Assembly (NCBI GenBank): GCA_943737045.1
Contig: CALSFV010000036.1
Span: 62,001 to 126,000, forward strand
From: Parapristionchus giblindavisi
Lineage: Eukaryota; Nematoda; Chromadorea; Rhabditida; Diplogasteridae
Direction of reading: 5' to 3'
Length of the DNA stretch: 64,000 nucleotides
Shown: positions 23,829 through 36,743 of the stretch, piece by piece
How positions within the stretch are numbered: position 1 is the stretch's first letter
How the letters are laid out: the number at the start of each line of letters is the position of its first letter
The notes under the pieces: generated by a model
What the model was told of the DNA's origin: nothing
Seen by the model: the letters and a program-made list of their open reading frames with translations, nothing else
Databases searched by the model: none
Made by a program: the position numbers and the translations under genes

Positions 23829-25835
23829 TTAAGAGGCATGTTCCCTAAGAATCGATCATATTCGACCACCCCCGGACACGTGCGCTAGCAATGGGAACTG
23901 GGGATCCATACTTGGGTGTTAGGAGTGTCACCGGCCCTTATTACACAAAACAGCAGAAATTTCCTGTTTGTGCCCTCAGGCTATTAGAAAAAATAATTTA
24001 AGTGCAAAAACGTTTAAAAATCATAATTTCTCAAATTGTTGAGATAAATTCCAAATATCATTTGCGATGCGTCTAGGGTGCACAGAGCTTGCTAATTGAC
24101 TATTAGCATCGAATGTGCGTTGATTCCTAAACCACTTTTTTGACTCAATTTTTTTGTTTTTTCGGACATATTATCGCTTGTTGTAGATTGCTGCAAAGAT
24201 TTCCGACCAGGTATTGTAGCCTAAGTAATTCTACATTGATTTCACTTAAAACCGGGTTCTTCCCGTTAGACCATCATGCCGAAATTTTCGCTCGAATTTC
24301 CGTCATCGATGGTTTTCCCGAACAAATGTATTTTCCAAACGTATTTTCCAAACGATTGGTGCGGAATTGTGGTCTACACAAAGTTTCGAGGTGAGACCAG
24401 TAAAATGACACAAGAAGCCCATCACTTGGATCAATTTGAAAATTTCGATTTTCATGACCCGGGGGTCATGGTCCGAAAATTTCAAAATTTCTCAAGTTTG
24501 AAATGTTTTCATTTATGCGGCTTATTGTGAAGTATTGATGATGTGAATAATATTCATCCAATGCTCAATGGCTGATCTAACCTTTCAACCATTTTTTTGA
24601 AAATTTTCATTCTGATTGCGTGCGAAAAATCAGAATTGTGTTTGAATCAGTTTCCAACTTGCTTTCTGTAACATTCTGTCATAGTACTTTACAATATACT
24701 TAATCAATATGAAAATCGTTTATTTTCGTAAATTCAGAAAATTAAATTTGAGAGCCTACTTTCACGGTAAATTTTTGAAATATTGCAGTTTGTCGACACG
24801 AATGCTGCGACAATAAGCAAATGACAATGACAATGTGAAGTTTCATGATGAGTAAACATAGTAGAACTAAAATCCCGGCATTCGGCTCACTTTTGAAAAA
24901 TCGATTTCCATGACCCCGGGGTCATGGTAAAAAAATATGAATTTTCGAAAATAAACGATTTTCATATTGGTTATGTATATTGTAAAGTACTATGACAGAA
25001 TGTTACAGAAAGCAAGTTGGAAACTGATTCAAACACAATTCTGATTTTTCGCACGCAATCTGAATGAAAATTTTCAAAAAAATGGTTGAAAGGTTAGATC
25101 AGCCATTGAGCATTGGATGAATATTATTCACATCATCAATACTTCACCATAAGCAGCATAAATGAAAACATTTCAAACTTGAGAAATTTTGAAATTTTCG
25201 GACCATGACCCCGGGGTCATGAAAATCGAAATTTTCAAATTGATCCAAGTGATGGGCTTCTTGTGTCATTTTACTGGTCTCACCTCGAAACTTTGTGTAG
25301 ACCACAATTCCGCACCAATCGTTTGGAAAATACGTTTGGAAAATACATTTGTTCGGGAAAACCATCGATGACGGAAATTCGAGCGAAAATTTCGGCATGA
25401 TGGTCTAACGGGAAGAACCCGGTTTTAAGTGAAATCAATGCAGAATTACTTAGGCTACAATACCTGGTCGGAAATCTTTGCAGCAATCTACAACAAGCGA
25501 TAATATGTCCGAAAAAACAAAAATTTTGAGTCAAAAAAGTGGTTTAGGAATCAACGCACATTCGATGCTAAAAGTCAATTAGCAAGCTCTGTGCACCCTA
25601 GACGCATCGCAAATGATATTTGGAATTTCTCTCAACAATTTGAGAAATTATGATTTTTAAACGTTTTTGCACTTAAATTAATTTTTCTAATAGCCTGAGG
25701 GCACAAACAGGAAATTTCTGTTGTTTTGTGTAATAAGGGCCGGTGACACTCCTAACACCCAAGTATGGACCCCCAGTTCCCATTGCTAGCGCACGTGTCC
25801 GGGGGTGGTCGAGTCTTAACGACCATCTCTCTTAA
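23829..25835. mobile_element. TTAA-flanked palindromic element, copy B
   Basis: Same family as 1368-3349. The paralogous introns of copy 1 (about 12790) and copy 3 (about 37850) read TTTTATTAAATTAGTG without the element, which is a direct empty site and confirms TTAA duplication. Confidence 0.85.
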
Positions 25836-26134
25836 ATTAGTAATATACACATATAGAAATATGCTTTATATATATATTTTTTTTTAATTTTTAAACGTAT
25901 GATAAACAATAAATTAATCAATGTAGAAGTGAGAGATCGATCTTTATATAGATAAATTGATTGATTGATTGAAAAGATCAAAGATCATTTCCAGGAAAAT
26001 CGTCGAGAGCGCGCTCTGATGACAAAGTCTGGAGGAGTTGTACGAGTCGGCTGCACTGTGCTTCGAACAGGGCGAATACTCGAATGTTGCCTTTTTTGTC
26101 TCTAACGCGTATTTTTAAATACAATGATCTTTAG

Positions 26135-26253
26135 CATAGGTCGAATAGCTAGGCTATCGGTTTCCAAAATCCGCTTAGGTTTTTCGATTTTTGGCAAATT
26201 TGGCTCCGAATCCCGTCAGGCTTGGCACTTTGTAACATACTTTTCGGCCTATG
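26135..26253 (+). mobile_element. CATAGGTCGAA element
   Basis: 119 bp flanked by ATCTTTAG on both sides; copies 1 and 3 keep a single ATCTTTA at the same position. Confidence 0.85.
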
Positions 26254-26282
26254 ATCTTTAGCAAGCTCAAATTTAAATTGAT

Positions 26283-26556
26283 TTAGATCATAATAATCAT
26301 GCAAATTTTCTCATGAAATTGAATATTGGTGAATCAAAAGTAGTTATTATTAGAGGCGATATTCACCGTTTCGGCCATTCGGTTCTATGTTTCACCCGCC
26401 CCAGATATAGCAAGAAAGATTATGACATGTGATTTGTTTTTTGCCTTTTTTAAAAAAAAAACCAACAATAAATAACAAAAACATGAATGTGCGGGTGCGT
26501 CACTGGCCACGTGCTAATGATAATTCATCGTTTCTTGGACAAGAGTAAATAACGAC
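26283..26556 (+). repeat. 300-bp dispersed repeat
   Basis: Same module, in a copy 2 intron; a shorter, diverged version sits at the same place in copies 1 (13045-13195) and 3 (38100-38260). Confidence 0.6.
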
Positions 26557-27333
26557 AAGGCTCTAGAGCGTGAACCTATTATTTTTATTGCAGCCTAAAG
26601 TCGCGTGCCGAGTGTCTCTTCTGCGCGGCAGACTCCCGCTGCGACACCTTCACAGCGATCGATAAGACGGATCCCACCAGGTATACGGTATATACTGTAT
26701 TGTAGGCTACTGTAACTACCCAGTATACCGCATACGGTACTCTGATATGTACTCGGTAGTCTACTCGGTACCCTACCGTACTCTAGTTTATCTTTTTTTA
26801 AACATTTTTAGAAATATTTTAAAAGTAATATTTTCAGCACCTTGTCCGAAGGCTTCAGCTTCTCGAGAACGTACTGTATCGCATCGCAATGAGGTGTGTT
26901 GTTGTTTATTTTAATATTTTATTTTAATATTTTTAATATTTAATATTAATATTATGTGGTGTACCTTGGAAAAGTAGATGGAAAAGTGAAAAGTAATGTT
27001 GATTTTGTGAGTGTAAAGGTAGTTAGAAATGTAGCATAGCTTCGTAATTGGCAAACTTTTACAATAAAAACCCTTTGCGCGAGTGTCGGATTGCTTCTTT
27101 TCCAACTACTTTTACAATCACAAAATAACACTACTTTTTACTTTTAAATCTACTTCGAAATTTTAACACTTTTTATTTAAATTTTTTTATATGAATATCT
27201 TTATTTAAATATTTCTTCAAATGCTCTATGTGATTTTCAAAATTCAAAAATAAAGATCCTTGTTCCTTGCAGGGACGCCCAGTTCAAAAAGGAGAATAGC
27301 CCACCGAATGAGAATAATGTTGTCGAAGGTGTG

Positions 27334-27401
<68 letters not shown>

Positions 27402-27482
27402 TATTTTTGAAGGTGAGGCGATGGAGAAGGATGAGAATGAGGTTGTATCTTGCCTGGTCCAACTTGGGGCCATTATCTCTTA

Positions 27483-27663
27483 CATACATGCGCGGCATTG
27501 CCGCTAGCGGCAAGACCCGCCCGATTTTTGCCTCCCACCCACCCGATTTTCCCAAAAATCGTTAAAAATGATCCGCGAAGTGAAATTATTACATTAACAT
27601 GCCCCATATTTTCCTCCGACCCACCCGATTTTAATTTCCAGCGGAAATGGTCGCCCATGTATG
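27483..27663 (+). mobile_element. CATACATGGGCGG element
   Basis: 181 bp flanked by ATCTCTTA on both sides; copy 1 has the uninterrupted GTCTCTTATCTGTC. Confidence 0.85.
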
Positions 27664-28190
27664 ATCTCTTATCTGTCAATTTCTTTCCGTTTAAAGGGGC
27701 TGACACCCTTGTCAACGACCCACGCTCTCTCGTTCTTACTATTAGAGAACAGAGAAATAGTGTGCGTAATGAAGAGGCCATTGAGAGAGGTTGCGCTCCC
27801 TTCAACACATCCTCGAATCAATTCATTCATATAACATTTTTTTATATCGCATCAATGTCTCAAGCTTGAAATGTACTCTTCCTGTCCCACTCCAACTATT
27901 ATTGATTTTATTGATTTTTTAAAACGATTATTGATCATTACAGTTCGAGCCAAGGTTGGCAAGCATCGCTGGATCAACGAGGAGATGCGTGAGTGCCAGA
28001 CGGCGCTGTCCGCACTCGCCGATCTACCCAATCAATACTCCAGTGTCAAGCTGGCGGCCCACGAGCGGATGAGCAGAGTGTGAGGGAGTATTGATTTTTT
28101 TGGTCGATTTATTGATTGATTGGTTGATTGATTTAATTTGATTGATTAGAACCTGTCTGTCAACGGGTCAGTGTATTCGCTTGTCAGTGG

Positions 28191-28383
28191 CATAGGTGGG
28201 CGCGTGAAAACGAATTCTTTTTGCGCACAGCCTTTCCTTCCCTTGCGGGGCCTTGCGCATAGCTTTGCCTCGCAAAAATTGGAAAATTTCCAGTCTAATC
28301 TGCTAAAAAATGGCCATGCGCATAGCCTTGTCTTACAATTCCCCGGTTTGCGCGCAGCCTTTCCCCCAGCGTGCCCACCTATG
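28191..28383 (+). mobile_element. CATAGGTGGGC element
   Basis: 193 bp flanked by GTCAGTGG on both sides. Confidence 0.85.
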
Positions 28384-29269
28384 GTCAGTGGCTAATTGGA
28401 ATGACTTAAAGCGTGCGGGTTAGGCGGGCATCCTGGTAAATTTCTGACTGCATTTTGTAACAATGGGTTGGATACCTGAGAGTTTTCCAGAGATTTTGAC
28501 TCTAACCTAGAGCTGAGCGGACGGAAACATCTACACAGTAAATGTGCCATTTTTCCAATGATATATATTTATATATATAAACAATATAAGTAATTGTTGG
28601 TTTTGCAGGCAAGAATTGCGCAACTGCACGAAGCGAATGGAGCGAGAGGAGAACGCGCCCGAGGTTATTATTAATACTATTTTTTTCTAGAAATAATTCA
28701 CCTGATGCGGTATTAAAAAGTCGCGAAAAGAAGAGTAGAAAAACTCTCTTCTTTTCACACACTATCTCGTTTTTTCAAATATGTTTTTCTGCCTTTTTGA
28801 ACCCAATATTATATGATCTTGTGTGATTTGCAGTCCAAGCTGCAGCTGCGCATGCTCACTCTGGACACTCGCCAGAACGAGTACGGCAAGGCCGTGTCGA
28901 ATCTCAAATATGCCTACTCGTTGAGGTACCATCAACTATATTAATTTAATACCGTAATTTAATATTAATTTGTTTCTTCTGAAAACTGCCACCCAGCCAA
29001 AACCGTAATCGCTTGTATGCGACGGAAATCTATCTCCCCCTCTTTCCCTTTGCCAATAATATGTTTGTGAATATATGTAATATTTGATGGAATAAAGAAA
29101 AATATTATGGTATATTGTTGACGATGTTCCGAGTGTTATGCTTTATGCTTCATTTCTTCACAGATCTACGATCGATCAGCCCCAGAGGCAAGGGAGCGGA
29201 GCAGGAGGAGACGTGGTGAAGCGAGAGTGTCCCATCTGCTATGAGGAAATTGCCAAGGAGTGGTCAGTG

Positions 29270-29271
29270 AT

Positions 29272-29325
<54 letters not shown>

Positions 29326-29326
29326 C
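29270..29326 (+). repeat. (AAT)n tract after the first RING exon, copy 2
   Basis: Shorter tracts lie at 15612-15650 and 40815-40842 in copies 1 and 3. Confidence 0.85.
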
Positions 29327-29686
29327 TTTATCACATTCGCACGTTGATGCGCGGTGATTCATGGTCATAGGTCGAATAGCTTGGTTATCGGTTTTCAAAA
29401 TCCGGTCAGGTTTTTCGATTTTTTGCAAATTTTGCTCAAAATCCGGTCAGGTTTTTCGATTTTTGGCAAATATGGCTCAAAATCCGGTCAAGTTTTTCGA
29501 TTTTTGGTAAATTTGGCTCACAATCCGGTTCGATATTTTCTCTTGTTCAAGAAACGATGAATTATCATTAGCACGTGGCCAGTGACGCACTCGCACATTC
29601 TTGTTCTTGCTATTTATTGTTTTTTTCTCAAAAAAATATTTAAAAAAATAAAAATCACATGTCATAATCTTTCTTGCTATATCTTA

Positions 29687-30006
29687 TGGCTCGTTAAAAA
29701 ATCGTGGAAAACCGAAATCGGCGACTTTCCACCCGTTAAAAAAGTACCCGGAAAGTCGAAAATGGAAACATGAAATTTGAATTCGCGCGCGCGCAAAGAG
29801 ATGCGGGAATTCAAATTAAGAGTTTTCGTCATCAATTTTTAGCAGTTATTATGGAAATTCGACTCGGAAAACCGGAATTTGAATTCCCGCACCTCTTTGC
29901 GCGCGCGCGAATTCAAATTTCGTGTTTCCATTTTCGACTTTCCGGGTACTTTTTTAACGGGTGGAAAGTCGCCGAATTCGCTTTTCCACTATTTTTTAAC
30001 GAGCCA
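29687..30006. mobile_element. 320-bp palindromic element with TTA duplication
   Basis: Ends TGGCTCGTTAAAAAA and its inverse, flanked by TTA on both sides; each arm holds a GCGCGCGC run. TTA duplication fits PIF/Harbinger. It is inserted in a dispersed repeat inside the compound element 29366-31273. A degenerate relative may lie at 3985-4230. Confidence 0.65.
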
Positions 30007-30960
30007 TTATACGGGTGAAACATAAAACCGAATGGCTGAAACGGTGAATCTCGCCTCTAATAATAACCGCTTTTGATTCACTGATATCCAGTTTCACGAG
30101 TACATGTGTTCTTTTTTTGTTTTTTATGATCTATATCTATTTCAATATTCGAACATATTGCATCAGTCTTTGAAACAGAAATAAAATTAAATAATTGAAC
30201 TAAATGAGAAGAAAAGACAACGAAAACTTTCCTGATTTCATTCATTTTAATCTCGTTTTCCTGAGGTTTTCGGAACTTTTGCAAAGCCCTAAAAACATAT
30301 ATAAAAATAGCTAGGTTATCGGTTTTCCAAATCCGGTCAGGTATTTCGATTTTTGGCAAATTTGGCTCAAAATCCGGTCAGGTTTTTCGATTTTTGGCAA
30401 ATTTGGCTCACAATCCGGTTCGATATTTTCTCTTGTTCAAGAAACGATGAATTATCATTAGCACGTGGCCAGTGACGCACTCGCACATTCTTGTTCTTGA
30501 TATTTATTGTTTTTTTTCAAAAAAACCAAAAAAAAATAAAATCGCGTGTCATAATCTTTCTTGCTATATCTCGTGCGGGTGAAACATAGAACCGAATGGC
30601 CGAAACAGTGAATCTCGCCTCTAATAATAACCGCTTTTGATTCACTGCTATCCAGTTTCATGAGTACATTTGCTCTTTTTTTGTTTTTTATGATCTATAT
30701 CTATTTCAATATTCGAACATATTGCATCAGTCTTTGAAACAGAAAAAAATTAAATAATTGAACTAAATGAGAAGAAAAGACAACGAAAACTTTCCTGATT
30801 TCATTCATTTTAATCTCGTTTTCCTGAGGTTTTCGGAACTTTTGCAAAGCCCTATAAAGATAGGTCGAATAGCTATGTTATCGGTTTTAAAACGGCGGTC
30901 AGGTTTTTCGATTTTTGTGAAATTTTGGCTCAAAATGCGGTCAGGTTTGGCACTTCGTAA

Positions 30961-31215
30961 TAGAGTTGGCTATTCGGGAGCGATTGCGGGCCTGCAATGG
31001 CACTACAATGGCATGACATCGCAACGACTACTTTATTCCTACCCTTCTCATTTTTGTCATCGGTCGTTATTCTCTATTCTCTTCACTTTCCTTCGTTCTC
31101 TCGTTTGCTTCCCCAAGTTAAGAGAACAGAGAAAAACGACCGATCACAAAAATAGGCCTGGTAGGAATAAAGAAATCGTTGCGGGCCCGCAATCGCTCCC
31201 GAATAGCCAACCCTA
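30961..31215. mobile_element. 255-bp hairpin element, hAT-like
   Basis: Ends TAGAGTTGGCTATTCGGGAG and its inverse, flanked by CTTCGTAA and CTTTGTAA (8 bp, one mismatch), inserted into the 3' part of a CATAGG element. Confidence 0.7.
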
Positions 31216-31779
31216 CTTTGTAACATACTTGTTATGTATTACGTCACAAGTCGTAATATTAGTTCGACCTATGGTCATGGTCAGTGATTACGATTACGAT
31301 AAATTAGTAATTATAATAATAATAATAATAATGATAATAATAATAATAATGGGAAGAAGAATATTGATTTGTTCCTGACGATCGTTTGATTGTAGCGAGC
31401 AGGTGAAAACTGGGTTCGGAAAAAAACAAGATTCGGCAATATGATTAGAATCTTCTATCATGCGCTTGTCAGTTCGCCATTTTAACCACTGAGCTATGAA
31501 ACTCGCATGGTCACTTTTGTCGATTGTAGATTATCGATTAGTGAATATCGATTAGAGATTAAAGAGAAGTTGCTTTATTTGATTGCTTGTTCACACTTTT
31601 GGATATGTTGGGCCGTAATTTCCTTTACAAACTCACGGCTAAATATTTTACATGTAAACATATTTTAAAATATCTTTTGCAGGTTCGTCTTTCCGTGCGC
31701 ACACGTCATGTGTCCATCGTGCTACATTCGACAGGAGAAAGCGTTCAGGTAGTGTTCTTGGAATGCTACTTGGAGGAAC

Positions 31780-32991
31780 TGTGTGGGTTACTGTAATTGG
31801 AGAAATTTGTATAGGGGGTCACTGTAATCGGGAAAATATATGAGGGGGTTACTGTAATCGGAGGAATGCACTGTATCACTTAATTAATTTTATAAAATAA
31901 CACAAAAAACTAAATAATTTCAGATCGGAAGAGCGGCTCAAGTGTGCCACGTGTCGTGAGAAGTTCAGCAAGGTACGCACGAATATTTTTATTTATTTAT
32001 TTCAACATGTGTGGTGTCCCGACCAAATTTGCAATTTTACAACAAACTCGCTATAAAACCATGTACAATAAGTGCCTCTCATATTCCCCGAAGATGATGG
32101 GGGGCCCTCTCATGAGAGCGCTAATGTCAGAATCTGAAAATCTGGCTCATGGTCATAGTTTTGTTTGGGAAAAGACGCAATCGCGGACCTAATCTTTTAA
32201 TCGATAATTCCTAATCTTCATTTCAGGTGCAAGTACTGTTCGTGAACGTGAACCAGAAGAAGGCGGAGGACATGGGCCGCATCAACTCGATGCAGCTAAC
32301 AGTCAAGGTACGGTAGGGGGTACTGTAGATGGTAGAAGTACGGTAGCGGAGATAAGTGATGTAGCCTGCTAATGTGGTACAGTAGGGTGTGGGTTACTGT
32401 AATTGGAGAAATTTGTATAGGGGGTCACTGTAATCGGGAAAATATATGAGGGGGTTACTGTAATCGGAGGAATGCACTGTATCACTTAATTAATTTTATA
32501 AAATAACACAAAAAACTAAATAATTTCAGATCGGAAGAGCGGCTCAAGTGTGCCACGTGTCGTGAGAAGTTCAGCAAGGTACGCACGAATATTTTTATTT
32601 ATTTATTTCAACATGTGTGGTGTCCCGACCAAATTTGCAATTTTACAACAAACTCGCTATAAAACCATGTACAATAAGTGCCTCTCATATTCCCCGAAGA
32701 TGATGGGGGGCCCTCTCATGAGAGCGCTAATGTCAGAATCTGAAAATCTGGCTCATGGTCATAGTTTTGTTTGGGAAAAGACGCAATCGCGGACCTAATC
32801 TTTTAATCGATAATTCCTAATCTTCATTTCAGGTGCAAGTACTGTTCGTGAACGTGAACCAGAAGAAGGCGGAGGACATGGGCCGCATCAACTCGATGCA
32901 GCTAACAGTCAAGGTACGGTAGGGGGTACTGTAGATGGTAGAAGTACGGTAGCGGAGATAAGTGATGTAGCCTGCTAATGTGGTACAGTAG
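31780..32991 (+). repeat. 606-bp tandem duplication with two SHPRH exons, copy 2
   Basis: 31780-32385 and 32386-32991 are almost identical. Each contains the last RING exon (49 bp) and the following 81-bp exon. Using both in series would break the frame, so one set must be skipped in any functional message. Confidence 0.88.
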
Positions 32992-33763
32992 GGCATTCAG
33001 TGCATTTTTGGAGTACGGTAGTAGAGTGCTGTAAACTATAAACGAAGAAGGTTACGGTAAAAAGGTAACCACGTTATTCAAGGCACACGAAGTCCTACGG
33101 GTGATCAATGTTCACTGATCACTGTTAGGCCAGTGATAATTACGGTAGGGTTACGGTAGTGGTAGTAGATATTATCGATTTCAGTACGACACAATCGTTC
33201 GTCGTCTGCACACCATTCTGCACGCGAATCCCTTCGAGAAGGTGATGATTCTTTGTTAACCAAAATGTTTTTTTAACAATATTGATTGATTGTATAAAAA
33301 TTCTTTGATCAAGTAATATTCGTTTTTTTTTTCATTTGGAGTTTAAAAAATAATGTAAACCTAAATATAATAAATAAATAATATAATAATTAATTAATTA
33401 ATCTCTTCAGGTGCTCGTGTTCACCTCCCAGCCGGAGGGTCTCACGGCGCTCTCGCACGTGCTCGAACGCGCCCATCTCCCCGCGCTCACCCTCGACTAC
33501 GCCAGACAGCACGCGTCCCTCTGCGCCTTCCGCAACGATCCAGCCAAGCGGGTACGGTAGTTTTTATTGAGATTACGGTAGTCCGCAACGATCCGACTAA
33601 GCGGGTACGGTAGTTTTTGTTGAGATTACGGTAGTCTGCAACGATCCGACCAAGCGGGTACGGTAGTTTTGGTTGTTGAGATTACGGTAGTCTTCTTACA
33701 ATAGTCTCACCAGGTAAGGGCACTGATAATGAATGTAGAGAGATCATTTTGGTCGGCTTACGG

Positions 33764-33924
33764 CATAGGTCGAAAAGTATGTTACAAAGTACCAAGCCTG
33801 ACCGTATTTTGAGCCAAAATTTCACAAAAATCAAAAAACCTCACCGCATTTTGAGCCAAATTTGCCTAAAATTGAAAACCCTGACCGCATTTTAAAATCC
33901 GATAATCTAGCTATTGGACCTATG
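33764..33924 (-). mobile_element. CATAGGTCGAA element
   Basis: 161 bp flanked by GCTTACGG on both sides; copy 1 has uninterrupted GGCTTATGGTAG. Confidence 0.85.
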
Positions 33925-34622
33925 GCTTACGGTAGTATTTGTATTATTAAAATACATACCGTATTCTTATTTTTGGCCCTTGAACTTTGCAGATTCTGCT
34001 CATGCGCTATCACTCTGGCGGCAAAGGGCTCAATCTGACCGTGGCAAATCACATCATTTTCGCCGATCCGATCTCGGACACGTCAATGGAGCTGCAGGTA
34101 CGGTAGGGTACTGTTGGGGTGATGCTAGGAGTACTGTAGGTTGGTGGATTATGGTAGCTTAGTGTAATGAAGCGGGGACGAGATGGAGTACTCCCACAGA
34201 TAAGTACGAGGTACACTTGATGTATTGGAAATGGCGGTATATCGATTTTCTCTCTCCAGGTAATCGGACGTTGCGATCGCATCGGACAGACGAGAGATGT
34301 GCACGTGTACCATATCGTGGCCAAGGATACGGTAAGTATTTTATTGGTTTGCGGTAGGGTTACGGTAGTGGTTGTCCGAATTAACCGTGGATTTTGAAGT
34401 ACAACTTTGATTTGAGGTTTCCTTTTCATTCAATAAGCGTATGAATCAAGTAGTCGTCATATATTCAATAATCACCGTTTGTAGATCGATGAGCGCATTT
34501 ATCGATTGGGCCACAACGCCGATGGGAGCACGAAGAAGAAAGTGGGCGGAGTCGTCAGCACGGATACTACAGAAGAGTCTGAGTGGACCGTTTCCACACT
34601 CATCGAGATCTTCTCTGGATAG

Positions 34623-36297
34623 GACCACTGACGGACTGATCTTTGGTCTTTGATCCTTGAATTTTCTGTAAATAATTGTTTAATATGTGCAAATTTACTT
34701 GATTGTTGTCCTTTCCAGCTTTAAAATGGCATTATGAGTGTACCCTTTGTTACTAGATCTCTTTAATCTTTGATCTTTGATCTTTGATCTTTAATTTATT
34801 GATCTTGTTTTCCCTGTTTTTCTTTCTAGCGTAATAAATAAATTTAATAAATTTTGTTTTCACATAAATAAATGTGTGTTAAATATTATTGTTGTGTGCT
34901 AAGAAAAAAAATCGGATGAGGGATTCAGGATGAATTTGATTAATTTATTGTAACGATAACGATAATGAGAGAATGAGTTCTAAATGTTCTGAGGGCGTAT
35001 CCATGAACATTGGCGAACGTGACGTCACAAGCGTATTGGGAGGTGCTCTGGCAAACGTCTCCGCCTACGGTTATGACGTCAAGTTTGCCGTCAAACTTTT
35101 TGCCAACACTCATGGATACTCATCATACTAATCAATATACTGATGTTGATGCGATGGAATTGCGAAGGGTCTGCGGGAGGACATGATGGTTGGGTTGGAA
35201 GGGACTATCCCAGGACACAATTCGATTCATTTATGCTGAATGAGCGTTGTACATCTTTGGGCGGAACTCGGAAGGAAAATGTTTCGGCCAGGGGTTGTAG
35301 ACATCGCGGAACCCTACTTACGGTACGAGTATGGTTTGAATTTCAAAATCGTAGTTATGATTTAATAGTTGCACTTGAGAAGTGAGTTAAAAGTTGTGTG
35401 AGTTGAATTTGCATAATCAAAGAGCGAAAGGGCACTCCTAAAAGGCACCACCCGAGCTATTTTTAAACACTCCGCTCTGCCAATTCTCTCTCGCCTTCTT
35501 TTTCTACGAGAGGGCGTTGTCGGGTGTGCCTCTAAGTGTACTGATACGAATCTTTCTACAATATGCACACCCTGATCTCGTCTTCATCATCTTTTCTATC
35601 CTACCATACCATTTCTATACATTTTTGATTATTTATTTATTTATTTATTTATTCATATCAAGTATAATTCAAGATGAATCGTACGTGGTAGTTAGCACCT
35701 GCTTTCACCATAATTATAGTAGGCATTACAAAATTCGTAAGATCACTTTAGTAGTAATAACAATGATATTTATCGTTTTTGAAGGAAAACAAAGAACGAC
35801 GAAAAGACTACAAGAGATCTAGATCACAGCTTTGAGACAACTACAAAAAGTGCGGGGCTTGGCGAGTTTACAATTGATGAATCAAGTGTATTCAATAAAC
35901 TAACAACTCGATTAGATAATATATAAAAAGATATAAATCTGCGATTGGAACTTCTGAGAAAGAGTATTTTTAAGGGGGTGTCCGCGGTTTCTGCGGAGTG
36001 AAATAACGTCTTTTTTTCCTTTTACTTTTATCCCACACGGCTATTTCATCAGTCCCCTATATTCTTTTAATAGGTACATGCATGGGACAGGACAAACAAA
36101 TGAAAGAAATATGAGAACATGGCATTCCGGGCAATAAAATATGCACTATTTTCGGGAAAGTCAAGTATGAAAACAAATGATGTGTATGAATAGTAGACGA
36201 GTTCACTAGGTTAAAAAAAGGTGTATTTATTTATTTTTATATTTATTCCATCAAATATATATTCATAAACACGATCCTGGCAAATGGAAAGAGGGGA
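34623..36297 (+). repeat. 3' flank of copy 2, duplicated behind copy 3
   Basis: Nearly identical to 46344-48018 (offset 11721 at the start). Contains TTTGATC units, a hairpin and (ATTT)n. No coding region was recognised here. Confidence 0.85.
34997..35119. repeat. GACGTCA-containing hairpin element behind copy 2
   Basis: Ends GTATCCATGA and TCATGGATAC, with imperfect GACGTCA arms; the copy 3 counterpart is 46718-46840. Confidence 0.65.
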
Positions 36298-36520
36298 GAG
36301 AATTTTACTGAGATAATTTTACTCTCCGCTCTGACAACGCCCTCTCGTAGAAACAGAAAGTGAGAGAGAATTGACAGAGCAGTGTTTCAAAATAGCTCGG
36401 GGTGAGCCTTTTAGGACTGTCCCTTCGCTTTTTGATTACGAAAATTCAACTTAACTCACTTCTCAAGTGCAACTATTGTATCATAATTACGATAATGGAA
36501 TTTAAACCATACTAGTATTG
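35330..36520. repeat. 1.2-kb inverted-repeat unit behind copy 2
   Basis: 35330-35525 and 36325-36520 are inverted copies (TTGCACTTGAGAAGTGAGTT and CTCTCGTAG words). Only the left arm is present behind copy 3 (47050-47245). Confidence 0.65.
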
Positions 36521-36743
36521 ACAAGGGAATTTTGTCGATTTGGCATGTCCATATGAGAAGGCAACATGCCTAGAATAAGTTTTCGATGGTGATTACGAAT
36601 ATCTTCTTAGAAGTGAATGGACGACAGAGTTTCTAGAAAATCGGTATTGAAATTCGGCTAGTCAATTCGAAAATTCGCGAGGGGTACAACACAAACATTT
36701 CGTATGAGTTGGTGAACTCATCTATTAATCTTCGAAACAACAT

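Larger units (their letters stand above)
29366..31273. mobile_element. compound CATAGG element in copy 2
   Basis: Outer ends CATAGGTCGAATAGC and TTCGACCTATG, flanks TTCATGGT/GTCATGGT. It holds two rounds of the inverted SHPRH-intron repeat, a palindrome (29687-30006) and a hairpin element (30961-31215). Expanded counterpart of 15690-16382. Confidence 0.6.
23092..34622 (+). pseudogene. SHPRH-like copy 2, 5'-truncated and broken
   Basis: Homologous to copy 1 from the exon at 12193 onward. Exon counterparts: 23092-23171, 23328-23420, 23661-23714, 25995-26081, 26594-26680, 26838-26893, 27273-27328, 27413-27441, 27944-28079, 28609-28663, 28834-28925, 29164-29262, 31683-31748, 31924-31972, 32227-32307, 32530-32578 and 32833-32913 (a duplicate pair), 33185-33241, 33411-33551, 33993-34097, 34260-34331, 34485-34622. 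Lesions seen: the first exon lost its acceptor and about 40 bp; the donor at 23421 is TT instead of GT; exon 25995-26081 is 2 bp short and its donor is GA; exon 26838-26893 is 4 bp short; the acidic exon is cut from 159 to 29 bp. From 27944 onward every exon is open, including the RING and second helicase lobe. A repaired mini-protein is not implied; expression is unknown. Confidence 0.85.

Noticed and set aside
24140..25534. Sets of 84-88-codon open frames in mirrored pairs
   Set aside because: Mirror images in the two arms of the TTAA palindrome, without domain features.
27260..27565. Open frames with poly-tyrosine or poly-asparagine
   Set aside because: They read through the ATT microsatellite intron; similar frames at 39030-39293.
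30767..31378. 203-codon open frame (and 192 codons at 41421-41999)
   Set aside because: Built wholly from the compound CATAGG element, a 255-bp hairpin element and a microsatellite; conserved only because the repeat is conserved.
34049..34429. 126-codon minus-strand frame, repeated at 45770-46150
   Set aside because: It is the antisense of conserved SHPRH exons and introns; its conservation follows from the duplication.
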